From Geothermovivens sp964644845 (GTDB lineage Bacteria > Zhuqueibacterota > Zhuqueibacteria > Oleimicrobiales > Geothermoviventaceae): a stretch of DNA of 5,774 nt. Made by a program: the position numbers and the translations under genes. The notes under the pieces are model-generated. The model was not told the origin of the DNA. It searched no databases and saw nothing but the letters and a program-made list of their open reading frames with translations. Of the stretch, positions 1-4,929 are shown piece by piece; position 1 is the first letter of the stretch; every line of letters starts with the position of its first letter. The stretch covers positions 1 to 5,774 of the forward strand of contig CAZXXS010000021.1 of NCBI GenBank assembly GCA_964644845.1, read 5' to 3'.

Positions 1-800
1 CCGATCAAAACTACGTCCTCCGGAACCTGTTCTGCAGCCGCAAGCAGGTCAACCTGGTAGTCAAGGCTCAAACCCTGCGCACCCGTTCTCGCCATCGCTG
101 GCACCAAACGACTCGCGTCTCCGCAGATGTGCAGGATGCACGGCACGTCGACGCCGGTAACAATTTCAGTCACGTACGGTGCCGAGAAAGTGTCAAAAGC
201 CGCCGGCGAAAGCAGAGCGGCGGTGGGTTCAAGCACCGCAATCACGTCGGCTCCGGCCTCAACCTGGGCTTTCGCGTAGTGCTGAATCGTCCGAGTGCTG
301 AAAGTGAGCACGTCCTTCAAAAAGTCCGGTTCGGTGAGCGTCGCCATCGCCGCTTCGGTGGCGCCCATCAGCAGGCCTGTGAGACTGAACGGTCCGATTA
401 CGTAACCACAGACCGGGATGTCGACGCTCCTTTTCAGGAGCCGAATGGTCTCCAGGAAAACGTGTACCCGGCCGTCTTTCAGGATGTCCAGTGCCTGAAA
501 TTGCAGCAGGTCTTCCGGATGACGCACCAGTGGCTCTTCGACCGTCGGTATTTCGTGCAACGGGTACCGGACGGCTGCCCCAAGTGCGCTCGCCTCGACG
601 CTCAAATCCATGAGCACGAAGCTCATGTCGGGTTGAAGCTTTTCTGCAAGCTCGTAGAGGGTCCAAAACTGGATACCCCAGTTGAAGAGATTCTGCTTAA
701 CCGTCGTTCGGTTGATCTGGATTCCGGGGTAACCCATCAGTGGAGCAACGGGTGGCCACGGTAACGAGCTGGCCCAGTTGTAAAGGGTTCGTTTGTGCAT
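1..800 (-). CDS. URO-D superfamily methyltransferase, MtaA/CmuA type (3' end cut off)
   Basis: Translation from the ATG at 800 gives 266 residues open to the window edge. A full MtaA-type protein is about 340 residues, so roughly the last 75 are missing. The sequence follows the uroporphyrinogen decarboxylase TIM-barrel pattern: GYVIGPFSLTG at about 132-142, EAGADVIAVLEP at about 181-192, and LHICGD at 223-228. The His-X-Cys pair (H224, C226) corresponds to the zinc ligands of MtaA/MtbA/CmuA methyltransferases, and true HemE lacks it. The expected role is therefore methyl transfer between a corrinoid protein and a thiol, tetrahydrofolate or another acceptor, in the cytoplasm. The third zinc ligand would lie in the missing part. 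The start is set by GAGGT at 805-809, four nt upstream. It is the last gene of the minus-strand series, behind a 432-bp leader. Substrate unknown; the family assignment is firm, the exact reaction is not. Confidence 0.88.
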   Translation of the reverse strand, partial: MHKRTLYNWASSLPWPPVAPLMGYPGIQINRTTVKQNLFNWGIQFWTLYELAEKLQPDMSFVLMDLSVEASALGAAVRYPLHEIPTVEEPLVRHPEDLLQFQALDILKDGRVHVFLETIRLLKRSVDIPVCGYVIGPFSLTGLLMGATEAAMATLTEPDFLKDVLTFSTRTIQHYAKAQVEAGADVIAVLEPTAALLSPAAFDTFSAPYVTEIVTGVDVPCILHICGDASRLVPAMARTGAQGLSLDYQVDLLAAAEQVPEDVVLI

Positions 801-804
801 CCCT

Positions 805-809
805 ACCTC
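805..809 (-). promoter_or_regulatory. Ribosome binding site of the URO-D-type gene
   Basis: On the minus strand GAGGT sits four nt before the ATG at 800-798 and fixes that start. The same CGAGGTAG string precedes the ferredoxin-MinD gene that starts at 2096, so both leaders use a matching signal. Confidence 0.7.
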
Positions 810-903
810 GCTTTGTTTCGCTTTGGCCCACCATTCCTGTCAATCCTGCTGCCTCAACTGATTCCGTTCCGGTTCTGCCCCCGCCAAAGCGACTGAACCC
901 GTG

Positions 904-922
904 GACCACCCTCCGCGTGGTC
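904..922. repeat. Inverted repeat in the leader of the URO-D-type gene
   Basis: GACCAC (904-909) and GTGGTC (917-922) form a perfect 6-bp inverted repeat with a 7-nt spacer, about 105 nt before the start codon at 800. It may be a small mRNA hairpin or half of an operator pair with the neighbouring inverted repeat at 930-943. No T-run follows on the minus strand, so it does not look like a terminator. Confidence 0.45.
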
Positions 923-929
923 TTCCCCC

Positions 930-943
930 GTTGTGAACACAAC
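930..943. promoter_or_regulatory. Compact palindrome, candidate operator
   Basis: GTTGTGAACACAAC is a perfect 6-bp inverted repeat with a 2-nt centre, 130-143 nt before the URO-D-type start codon. The tight spacing suits a dimeric DNA-binding regulator better than an RNA hairpin, because the loop would be only two nt. It resembles the TTGTG/CACAA half-sites of Rex- or CRP-like sites, but the spacer is shorter than in either, so I assign no regulator. Confidence 0.4.
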
Positions 944-1141
944 AAATCTACGCACGGGACCCAAGAAAACAAAGTCAAAAAATGTCTCCGGCAAACTTTC
1001 TTCGCCCGTACAAACGCCACGCCCCTGCTTTCGCCGGGCACACTGTCCCCACCCGTCACCAGCTTTCTCTTCGACGCTTGCCTTTGGCTTGTCCCCCTCG
1101 TACGCACGTTCACACTTCCCGGCAACACGGGCCTTTCGCCC

Positions 1142-1175
1142 TTTGCACACCCACCTCCGGACTACGTGGTGCAAA
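1142..1175 (-). other. Possible mRNA hairpin downstream of the ferredoxin-MinD gene
   Basis: On the minus strand TTTGCAC followed by CAC can pair with GTG, a 3-nt bulge (GGT) and GTGCAAA, giving 7+3 bp around an 11-nt loop. The full 7-bp closing stem exists only in the distal repeat copy, because its last three bases lie just outside the 51-bp unit. A second small hairpin (GGGC/GCCC, 1129-1141) follows at once. There is no U-tract, so it is not a classical terminator; a role in mRNA stability is possible but unproven. Confidence 0.35.
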
Positions 1176-1246
1176 CCGCCATCAGGACCGGCAGAGCACA
1201 CCCACCTCCGGGCTACGTGGTGCAAACCGCCATCAGGACCGGCAGA
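1145..1246. repeat. 51-bp tandem duplication spanning the stop codon of the ferredoxin-MinD gene
   Basis: Copy 1 is 1145-1195 and copy 2 is 1196-1246. They abut with no spacer and differ at one position only (A at 1161, G at 1212). Copy 2 contains the last three codons and TGA stop of the ATPase gene (stop at 1235-1233) plus 37 nt of downstream sequence; copy 1 repeats all of it downstream. Because 51 is a multiple of three, the duplicated TGA (1184-1182) lies in the same frame as the real stop. Such perfect abutment suggests recent slippage or unequal exchange. Confidence 0.95.
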
Positions 1247-2096
1247 AGCTCTCCAGTCCGCTCCACAGGCGCCGGATTTCCTGGGACACCGGACCGTCCG
1301 TAAATTCAACCACTGGTTTCTCGTTCACAAGCGCGTCGATCACTTTTTCATCGAACGGAAGCTTTGCTGCAAGCGGAAGATTGTTTTGTGCGCAATAACG
1401 TTCGATCTCGCCAGTCATCTCCAGATTCAAATCGTACTTGTTGACAACAACCCAAACAGGGACCCGGAATTGCGCTGAAATCTGCACCGCTCTTTCCAGG
1501 TCGTGAATGCCCGACACCGTTGGCTCGGACACGATGATGGCAAGGTCAACGCCCGTGATCGAGGAAATCACGGGGCAGCCAACTCCCGGCGGCCCGTCGA
1601 TCACAACACAGTCAAGACCCTTTTCCTGGGCTACCTTCTTGGCAAAATTCCGCACAACTGTGACCAGTTTGCCACTGTTCTCTTGCGCCACATCCAGCTT
1701 AGCGTGCACCATTGGTCCGTAGACGGTGTCCGAAATGAACCACTCCCCCGCCCTTTCCTGGACCATCTCGATCGCGTCCACCGGACAGACACGCGGACAC
1801 AGACCACAGCCCTCGCAGGCAAAAGGATCCACCACGTAGTCTTCGGAAATCGCATCAAATCGACACACCTCCCGGCACAGACCGCAGTCTGTGCAAAGGT
1901 CCTGGTCAATCACGGCGACCTCGCCGCCCTGGTAATCCCCCCGCTGCCGCACCTGTGGTTTCAGAATCAGGTGCAGGTCCGGCGCATCCACATCGCAATC
2001 CGCCAGCACGCTCGGTTTTGCCAAAGCTGCCAACGAAGCGGTTAGCGTTGTCTTCCCCGTACCACCCTTTCCGCTAATCACAACGACCTGTTTCAT
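1233..2096 (-). CDS. MinD-type P-loop ATPase with inserted 2x[4Fe-4S] ferredoxin domain (second copy)
   Basis: The protein has 287 residues. A deviant Walker A motif, GKGGTGKTT, lies at 9-17 with the extra signature lysine K10 of the MinD/NifH/ArsA class; an ADCDVDAPDL motif follows at 32-41. An inserted ferredoxin domain has C68-x2-C71-x2-C74-x3-C78 and C94-x2-C97-x2-C100-x3-C104-P. The switch II region is DGPPGVGCPV (167-176) with a cysteine at 174. This is the architecture of the MinD-superfamily ATPases with inserted ferredoxin domain (COG1149 type), cytoplasmic proteins thought to act in Fe-S or metallocofactor assembly or in ATP-gated electron transfer. The reading frame is open up to 2210, but I chose the ATG at 2096 because GAGGT lies seven nt upstream and the P-loop then starts near residue 9, as usual. 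Its stop codon lies inside the 51-bp tandem duplication. The substrate is unknown. Confidence 0.93.
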   Translation of the reverse strand: MKQVVVISGKGGTGKTTLTASLAALAKPSVLADCDVDAPDLHLILKPQVRQRGDYQGGEVAVIDQDLCTDCGLCREVCRFDAISEDYVVDPFACEGCGLCPRVCPVDAIEMVQERAGEWFISDTVYGPMVHAKLDVAQENSGKLVTVVRNFAKKVAQEKGLDCVVIDGPPGVGCPVISSITGVDLAIIVSEPTVSGIHDLERAVQISAQFRVPVWVVVNKYDLNLEMTGEIERYCAQNNLPLAAKLPFDEKVIDALVNEKPVVEFTDGPVSQEIRRLWSGLESFCRS

Positions 2097-2103
2097 CCCA
2101 TCT

Positions 2104-2108
2104 ACCTC
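2104..2108 (-). promoter_or_regulatory. Ribosome binding site that fixes the start at 2096
   Basis: GAGGT on the minus strand lies seven nt before the ATG at 2096-2094. It argues against the 38-codon upstream extension of the open frame (to 2210), whose translation has no family similarity that I recognise. Confidence 0.7.
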
Positions 2109-2150
2109 GGTTTTCCGCGTCGTTCCGATGTCAAAGCTCGCTGCGCTGCT

Positions 2151-2168
2151 CTGAACTTGCTTGTTCAG
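2151..2168. repeat. Inverted repeat in the leader of the second ferredoxin-MinD gene
   Basis: CTGAAC (2151-2156) and GTTCAG (2163-2168) are a perfect 6-bp inverted repeat with a 6-nt spacer, about 55 nt before the start codon at 2096. It could be an mRNA hairpin or an operator. Confidence 0.4.
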
Positions 2169-2234
2169 CACTGAAAGCCGCCGAGCAGTCCAGCCAGCCC
2201 TTTCGATCAATTCTCACAAGGAAAACGGGGTTCC

Positions 2235-2255
2235 GCTTGATCTAACGAATCAAGC
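2235..2255. repeat. 7-bp inverted repeat between the ATPase genes
   Basis: GCTTGAT (2235-2241) and ATCAAGC (2249-2255) are perfect complements around a 7-nt loop. No T-run follows on the minus strand. The function is unknown. Confidence 0.45.
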
Positions 2256-2276
2256 TCGTCAAGTCGCTACCCTCTC

Positions 2277-2356
2277 GCGCAACTCAAGAGACGAAGAGGC
2301 AAAAGCGATCGTCTCAACCGCTTTTGGCAGCGTAGACTCAAGGAGCGCAACTCAAG
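2277..2356. repeat. 12-bp direct repeat flanking the putative pseudoknot
   Basis: GCGCAACTCAAG occurs at 2277-2288 and again at 2345-2356, same orientation, 68 bp start to start. The copies bracket the inverted repeats at 2288-2326. A related CTCAAG also occurs at 2338-2343. They could be recombination footprints, binding sites or chance. Confidence 0.6.
2288..2326 (-). ncRNA. Candidate H-type pseudoknot in the transcript downstream of the first ferredoxin-MinD gene
   Basis: Read on the minus strand: CAAAAGCG (2326-2319), 3-nt loop, GAGACG (2315-2310), 2 nt, CGCTTTTG (2307-2300), 6-nt loop, CGTCTC (2293-2288). The 8-bp stem is perfect, and the 6-bp stem pairs its loop with the sequence downstream, so the two can coexist as an H-type pseudoknot. 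It begins 38 nt after the stop codon at 2365 and about 190 nt before the next start. The 8-bp stem alone, with its A-rich and T-rich arms, could also be a weak terminator, though no U-tract follows it. I match it to no known riboswitch class. Confidence 0.35.
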
Positions 2357-2364
2357 CTCCCGCT

Positions 2365-3234
2365 CTACGCCGCTTTGGCCAGCACCATCTCGCTGATTGT
2401 CTTGTAGACGTCCTGGAACTTCTGCTTGTACTCGGGCAGTACTTCAACCAGAGGCTTGCCGCGCGAGTAACCTTCAGCCACCTGCCGCTCGAATGGAATC
2501 TCCATCAGCACCGGAATGCCTTGCTTTTCGCAGTACTTCCGGACGGTATCCGTGCCCTTGTCCGCCCGATTGATGATTGCGCCAAAGGGGATCCCGATCT
2601 TCCGCAGAACCTCCACACCAAGCTTGAAGTCGTGAAATCCAAAGGGGGTCGGTTCCGTAACCAGGATGCTGAAATCCGTCTTTCGCACCGTTTCAACCAC
2701 GGGGCAACTGGTCCCAGGGGCGGCATCCAGAATGACGGGCACGTCGTCGCGAACGCGTTTCTTCAGCTTGCGGATGATCGGCACGGCCATTGGCTCACCG
2801 ACGTTGAGAATGCCGTGCCAGAAATCGATTTCGCCCGCTTCGCCGTGCTGGATAACTCCGGTTGGATGTCCCACTTCGTACATGGCCTTCTCCGGACAAA
2901 ACATCGTGCAGGCGCCACAACCGTGACAGAGTTCATCGAAGATCAAAACCTTGTTCGGCAAAACGGCAATTGCGTTGTACGCACAGACTTTCGCGCACTC
3001 GCCGCAGTACGTGCACTTGTCGAAATTGATCCTCGGTACCGGGATCTCGACAACTTCCTCCTCCTTCATGTCAGGTTTAAGAAAAAGATGTGCGTTGGGC
3101 TCCTCCACATCGCAGTCAATGAATTGTACACGGCCGACTGACAGAGCCAGGCTCACCGAGATGGTCGTTTTCCCCGTTCCACCCTTTCCGCTCGCCACGG
3201 CAATCTTCAGCGGTTTTCCATCCGTAAGACGCAT
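2365..3234 (-). CDS. MinD-type P-loop ATPase with inserted 2x[4Fe-4S] ferredoxin domain (first copy)
   Basis: The protein has 289 residues. Deviant Walker A GKGGTGKTT lies at 16-24 (signature lysine K17), followed by IDCDVEEPNAHLFL at 39-52. The ferredoxin insertion has C74-x2-C77-x2-C80-x3-C84 and C103-x2-C106-x2-C109-x3-C113-P. The switch II region is DAAPGTSCPV at 170-179 with a cysteine at 177. Like its paralogue at 1233-2096 it belongs to the MinD superfamily with inserted ferredoxin domain. Such proteins often occur as adjacent pairs in anaerobes, and I infer that the two may form a heterodimer. The start is set by GGAGG at 3240-3244, five nt upstream, and that site lies inside the end of the preceding 113-aa gene, which implies translational coupling. 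Likely cytoplasmic; client protein or cofactor unknown. Confidence 0.94.
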   Translation of the reverse strand: MRLTDGKPLKIAVASGKGGTGKTTISVSLALSVGRVQFIDCDVEEPNAHLFLKPDMKEEEVVEIPVPRINFDKCTYCGECAKVCAYNAIAVLPNKVLIFDELCHGCGACTMFCPEKAMYEVGHPTGVIQHGEAGEIDFWHGILNVGEPMAVPIIRKLKKRVRDDVPVILDAAPGTSCPVVETVRKTDFSILVTEPTPFGFHDFKLGVEVLRKIGIPFGAIINRADKGTDTVRKYCEKQGIPVLMEIPFERQVAEGYSRGKPLVEVLPEYKQKFQDVYKTISEMVLAKAA

Positions 3235-3548
3235 TCTTTCCTCCAGTTTAAGACTCGAAAGAGGTTCGCGGAAGAAACAACTGCGGGCTCCTCACGTTCC
3301 TCGGACAAAGCCTGAACAAACACGCTGGGCGGCAACCAGGCCCCGTTCTCTTGACCCCCATTTTGGAACTTCCAGACCACACTGGAACCTGGCACCAGCT
3401 TCTTCGCCTGCTCAGCCCGCCTGAAGCGTCGTCCAGCCCAATGGGCCCAGCGGCCGAAAAGGGACCACTGCCCGATCACAAAAGAACGGTTACCACCGGC
3501 AGCTGCCGGACGGCAGGGCGTGATGCGGACATCTTCCGCTTCGGTCAC
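3207..3548 (-). CDS. Hypothetical 113-aa protein translationally coupled to the ArsA-like gene
   Basis: I do not recognise the family. The start is the GTG at 3548, whose last two bases belong to the TGA stop of the ArsA-like gene (GTGA overlap). The purine-rich GGGCGGA just upstream may help reinitiation. The frame stays open for 113 codons and ends at 3207, overlapping the next gene by 28 nt including its ribosome binding site. The protein is soluble-looking and rich in Arg and Trp. Features include SFVIGQWSLFGRWAHWAGRRFRRAEQA at about 22-48 (written here as landmark pieces: FVIGQW, HWAGRRF), LVPGSSVVWKF at 51-61, and FVQALSEEREEP at 77-88. Only C12 and C106 are present, so no metal-binding cluster is apparent. 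Composition is protein-like, and the gene fills what would otherwise be a 310-bp hole inside an operon. The true C-terminus may lie anywhere near LNWRKE (100-105) in homologues. Confidence 0.7.
   Translation of the reverse strand: MTEAEDVRITPCRPAAAGGNRSFVIGQWSLFGRWAHWAGRRFRRAEQAKKLVPGSSVVWKFQNGGQENGAWLPPSVFVQALSEEREEPAVVSSANLFRVLNWRKECVLRMENR
3240..3244 (-). promoter_or_regulatory. Ribosome binding site of the first ferredoxin-MinD gene, inside the upstream gene
   Basis: GGAGG lies five nt before the ATG at 3234-3232. It is embedded in the Asn-Trp-Arg codons near the end of the 113-aa gene, so ribosomes finishing that gene would pass over it. Confidence 0.75.
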
Positions 3549-4468
3549 TCCGCCCTTGCCAGCTCGCCAAGCCGGCTTTTGTCCAGCACGTCGGCAACCC
3601 GCGCCAGCTCTCCACCGGTTGGCTCTCTGGCACAAAGCGGGACCTCAGCCAATACCCGATCGCCCCACTCCGCGCGAAGCTCTTCCAGGTATCTTTGCTG
3701 GAGTCGGGCCAAGGTCGGATCGTCAGCGGACCTGGCTACCCTGTTCACAACCACTCCCGCCGGTTCCAAGTCAAAACGTTTCAGGATTGCAGCCGTGCGT
3801 TTTGTCTCTTCAACCGGCAGGCGTTCGGGCTGAACCACGAGCACAATCTGCGTGTTCGGGCTGCGCAGAATTCGGCCCGCCTCGCGAATGTCCGCCTCCA
3901 TCGCCCGGAGTTCGCGAATCAGCGGGTCGTCAACCGGACCACCCTCGGCCATTTCGCGCAGCCTGTCCACTTCGCCCCGGGCCTTCAAAATCAACGTCAC
4001 CCACTGGTCCATCAGGTCGGCAAGCTCCAGCAGGCGCAAAGTCGCCGCCGTAGGGGCGGTGTCGAAGACGACCGTTTCTGTCTCGGGCCGGCGCAGATAA
4101 GCGAGAAAGCCCTCGAAGGTCGCCGATTCCTCCGCTCCGGGCGACAACGTCACGGCCTCGACGTAGCGATCGATGTCAAAGTCCAGCTGCAAGTTCAGCG
4201 AATGAATCCGCCGGAGCGTTTGGCGTTTGTAATCCTGCAGTGCACGCTGAGGGTCGATCTCGACAGCTTTCAGACGTCCAGTCGGAACAGAGGGAAAGGC
4301 GATCTCTTTCTCCCGTTCCCCAATGTGCACACCGAAAACGTCCGACAACGAATGGGCAGGATCGAGAGACACGAGAACGGCCGGCCGACGGCGCGCAGCC
4401 AGAACAGCAAACGCTGAGGAGATCGTTGTCTTACCCACACCGCCTTTTCCGCCGAAGAGAAAACGCAC
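3545..4468 (-). CDS. ArsA/Get3-family ATPase, single domain
   Basis: The protein has 307 residues and one ATPase domain; E. coli ArsA has two such domains in about 583 residues. The deviant Walker A motif is GGKGGVGKTT at 6-15. SLDPAHSLSDVF (34-45) is the ArsA/Get3 switch I motif, SPGAEESATFEGF (109-121) matches the conserved PG-E segment, and DTAPTAATLRLLEL (136-149) is switch II. QPERLPVEETKR and VVNRV further on are also typical. Only one cysteine is present (in PLCAREP), so the arsenite-binding cysteine triad of ArsA and the zinc CxxC of Get3 are both absent. An arsenite pump or tail-anchored-protein role is therefore not supported; a soluble chaperone-like or cofactor-handling role is more likely. 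The start is GTG at 4468 with GAGG at 4474-4477, five nt upstream; an in-frame TAG lies a few codons further up. It overlaps the next gene by GTGA. Confidence 0.93.
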   Translation of the reverse strand: MRFLFGGKGGVGKTTISSAFAVLAARRRPAVLVSLDPAHSLSDVFGVHIGEREKEIAFPSVPTGRLKAVEIDPQRALQDYKRQTLRRIHSLNLQLDFDIDRYVEAVTLSPGAEESATFEGFLAYLRRPETETVVFDTAPTAATLRLLELADLMDQWVTLILKARGEVDRLREMAEGGPVDDPLIRELRAMEADIREAGRILRSPNTQIVLVVQPERLPVEETKRTAAILKRFDLEPAGVVVNRVARSADDPTLARLQQRYLEELRAEWGDRVLAEVPLCAREPTGGELARVADVLDKSRLGELARAE

Positions 4469-4473
4469 CTTTG

Positions 4474-4477
4474 CCTC
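4474..4477 (-). promoter_or_regulatory. Ribosome binding site supporting the GTG start of the ArsA-like gene
   Basis: GAGG (within GGTGAGG, 4480-4474) is five nt before the GTG at 4468-4466. No ATG or GTG exists between this GTG and the in-frame TAG upstream, so this is the only good start. Confidence 0.7.
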
Positions 4478-4581
4478 ACCAGAAATGGCGTTCTACCACG
4501 GCTTCCTGCCCACACGATCTGCTGGTGCGCGCTGAAGCGGTCCGAGCTGACACCGCGACACGCCCACCCGAAGAGTTCAGC

Positions 4582-4929
4582 TCAAAACTCGCGTCCGAAT
4601 TCTTCCCACGCAGCCCAAAAGCGACTCCGCCGCCGTGCAATCCGGCGCCGCCAGAGCTCCAAGTCCTTCAGCACGTACGGCAGAAGCCGCAGGCTCAAGT
4701 AACTCGGCATCGGTAGACCGAGCAGATCGCCGAAGCAAAGCAAGAGAAAAAGGTCCTCACGTTTGTGGATCTCTTTCCGCAGGTGATGGTAGAGCTGCTC
4801 TTCCGTGCTGGCTCTCCAGAAGGCCACAAGCCCATGCCACAGAGCTTTCGGCAAACGCAGCCACCGGAGCCACCCTGGACGTGGCTTGCCTCTTGCTTGC
4901 ACGCGATCAGGTTTCAGATTGCCCGTCAT
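4582..4929 (-). CDS. Hypothetical 115-aa basic protein
   Basis: I do not recognise a named family. The ATG at 4929 overlaps the TGA of the DUF89 gene (ATGA), so the two are probably translationally coupled; the Shine-Dalgarno sequence is weak (AGGG about 11 nt upstream). The protein is strongly basic at both ends (KPDRVQARGKPRPGW at 6-20; WRRRIARRRSRFW at 93-105). The middle is a hydrophobic stretch, LFLLLCFGDLLGLP (60-73), followed by SYLSLRLLPYVLKDLELW at 76-93. The hydrophobic part is broken by Gly, Asp and Pro and is short for a clean transmembrane helix; membrane-surface binding or a helical partner protein is as likely. It lies 113 nt before the ArsA-like gene. Its conserved-looking GDLLGLPMP and RLLPYVL blocks suggest a real protein; the function is unknown. 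Confidence 0.75.
   Translation of the reverse strand: MTGNLKPDRVQARGKPRPGWLRWLRLPKALWHGLVAFWRASTEEQLYHHLRKEIHKREDLFLLLCFGDLLGLPMPSYLSLRLLPYVLKDLELWRRRIARRRSRFWAAWEEFGREF

Larger units (their letters stand above)
801..1232. other. 432-bp gene-free interval (3' UTR of one gene, leader of the next)
   Basis: I see no convincing gene here on either strand. The open frames that cross it give Arg/Gly/Ser-rich or Pro-rich translations without any recognisable domain. The minus strand is purine-rich, as in transcribed leaders. The side next to the upstream gene carries a 51-bp tandem duplication; the side next to the URO-D-type gene carries two adjacent inverted repeats. A TTGACT at about 978-983 and a TTGACA at about 837-842 on the minus strand resemble -35 boxes, but neither has a credible -10 at the right distance. 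I recognise no known riboswitch consensus; in particular I could not find a cobalamin box. Confidence 0.6.
2097..2364. other. 268-bp gene-free interval with several inverted repeats
   Basis: This lies between the two ferredoxin-MinD genes. Minus-strand frames are short or lack any protein-like composition. It contains inverted repeats at 2342-2360 (GGAGC/GCTCC), 2300-2326, 2235-2255 and 2151-2168, and a 12-bp direct repeat at 2277-2288 and 2345-2356. I found no convincing -35/-10 pair. The stretch may combine the 3' end signal of the first ATPase gene with the leader of the second. Confidence 0.55.

Noticed and set aside
129..764. 211-codon plus-strand frame
   Set aside because: It is antisense to the URO-D-type gene, which reads without interruption on the minus strand and contains the family motifs.
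837..842. Perfect TTGACA (-35 box) on the minus strand before the URO-D-type gene
   Set aside because: At 17-18 bp spacing the -10 position reads CGAAAC or GAAACA and would abut the ribosome binding site, so a promoter is not credible.
991..1000. T-run on the minus strand as a possible terminator after the second ferredoxin-MinD gene
   Set aside because: No compact GC-rich stem directly precedes the six T residues; only distant complements could pair.
1017..1051. GTGTGCCCGGC on the minus strand, similar to the 5' end of group IIC introns
   Set aside because: The match stops after 11 nt. No domain V, no intron-encoded protein and no further intron-like sequence follow.
697..1128. Minus-strand frame of 143 codons running from the leader into the URO-D-type gene
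   Set aside because: It is out of frame with the real gene, Arg/Ser/Gly-rich without motifs, and has no good ribosome binding site.
1145..1246. CRISPR array
   Set aside because: There are only two copies, they abut without spacers, and one overlaps a coding end. It is a simple tandem duplication.
854..1309. Minus-strand frame of 151 codons that turns the 51-bp repeat into a 17-residue protein repeat
   Set aside because: It begins inside the ferredoxin-MinD gene in another frame. The protein repeat is only a consequence of the DNA duplication with a unit divisible by three; the rest is not protein-like.
2161..3141. 326-codon open frame on the plus strand
   Set aside because: It lies antisense to the first ferredoxin-MinD gene, whose motifs are unmistakable. 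Its translation has no recognisable motif, and it is a by-product of the GC-rich coding strand opposite.
4469..4581. Possible extra small gene between the 115-aa gene and the ArsA-like gene
   Set aside because: The 113-nt gap has no start codon with a ribosome binding site leading into a plausible frame; the only open frame runs out of phase into the ArsA-like gene.
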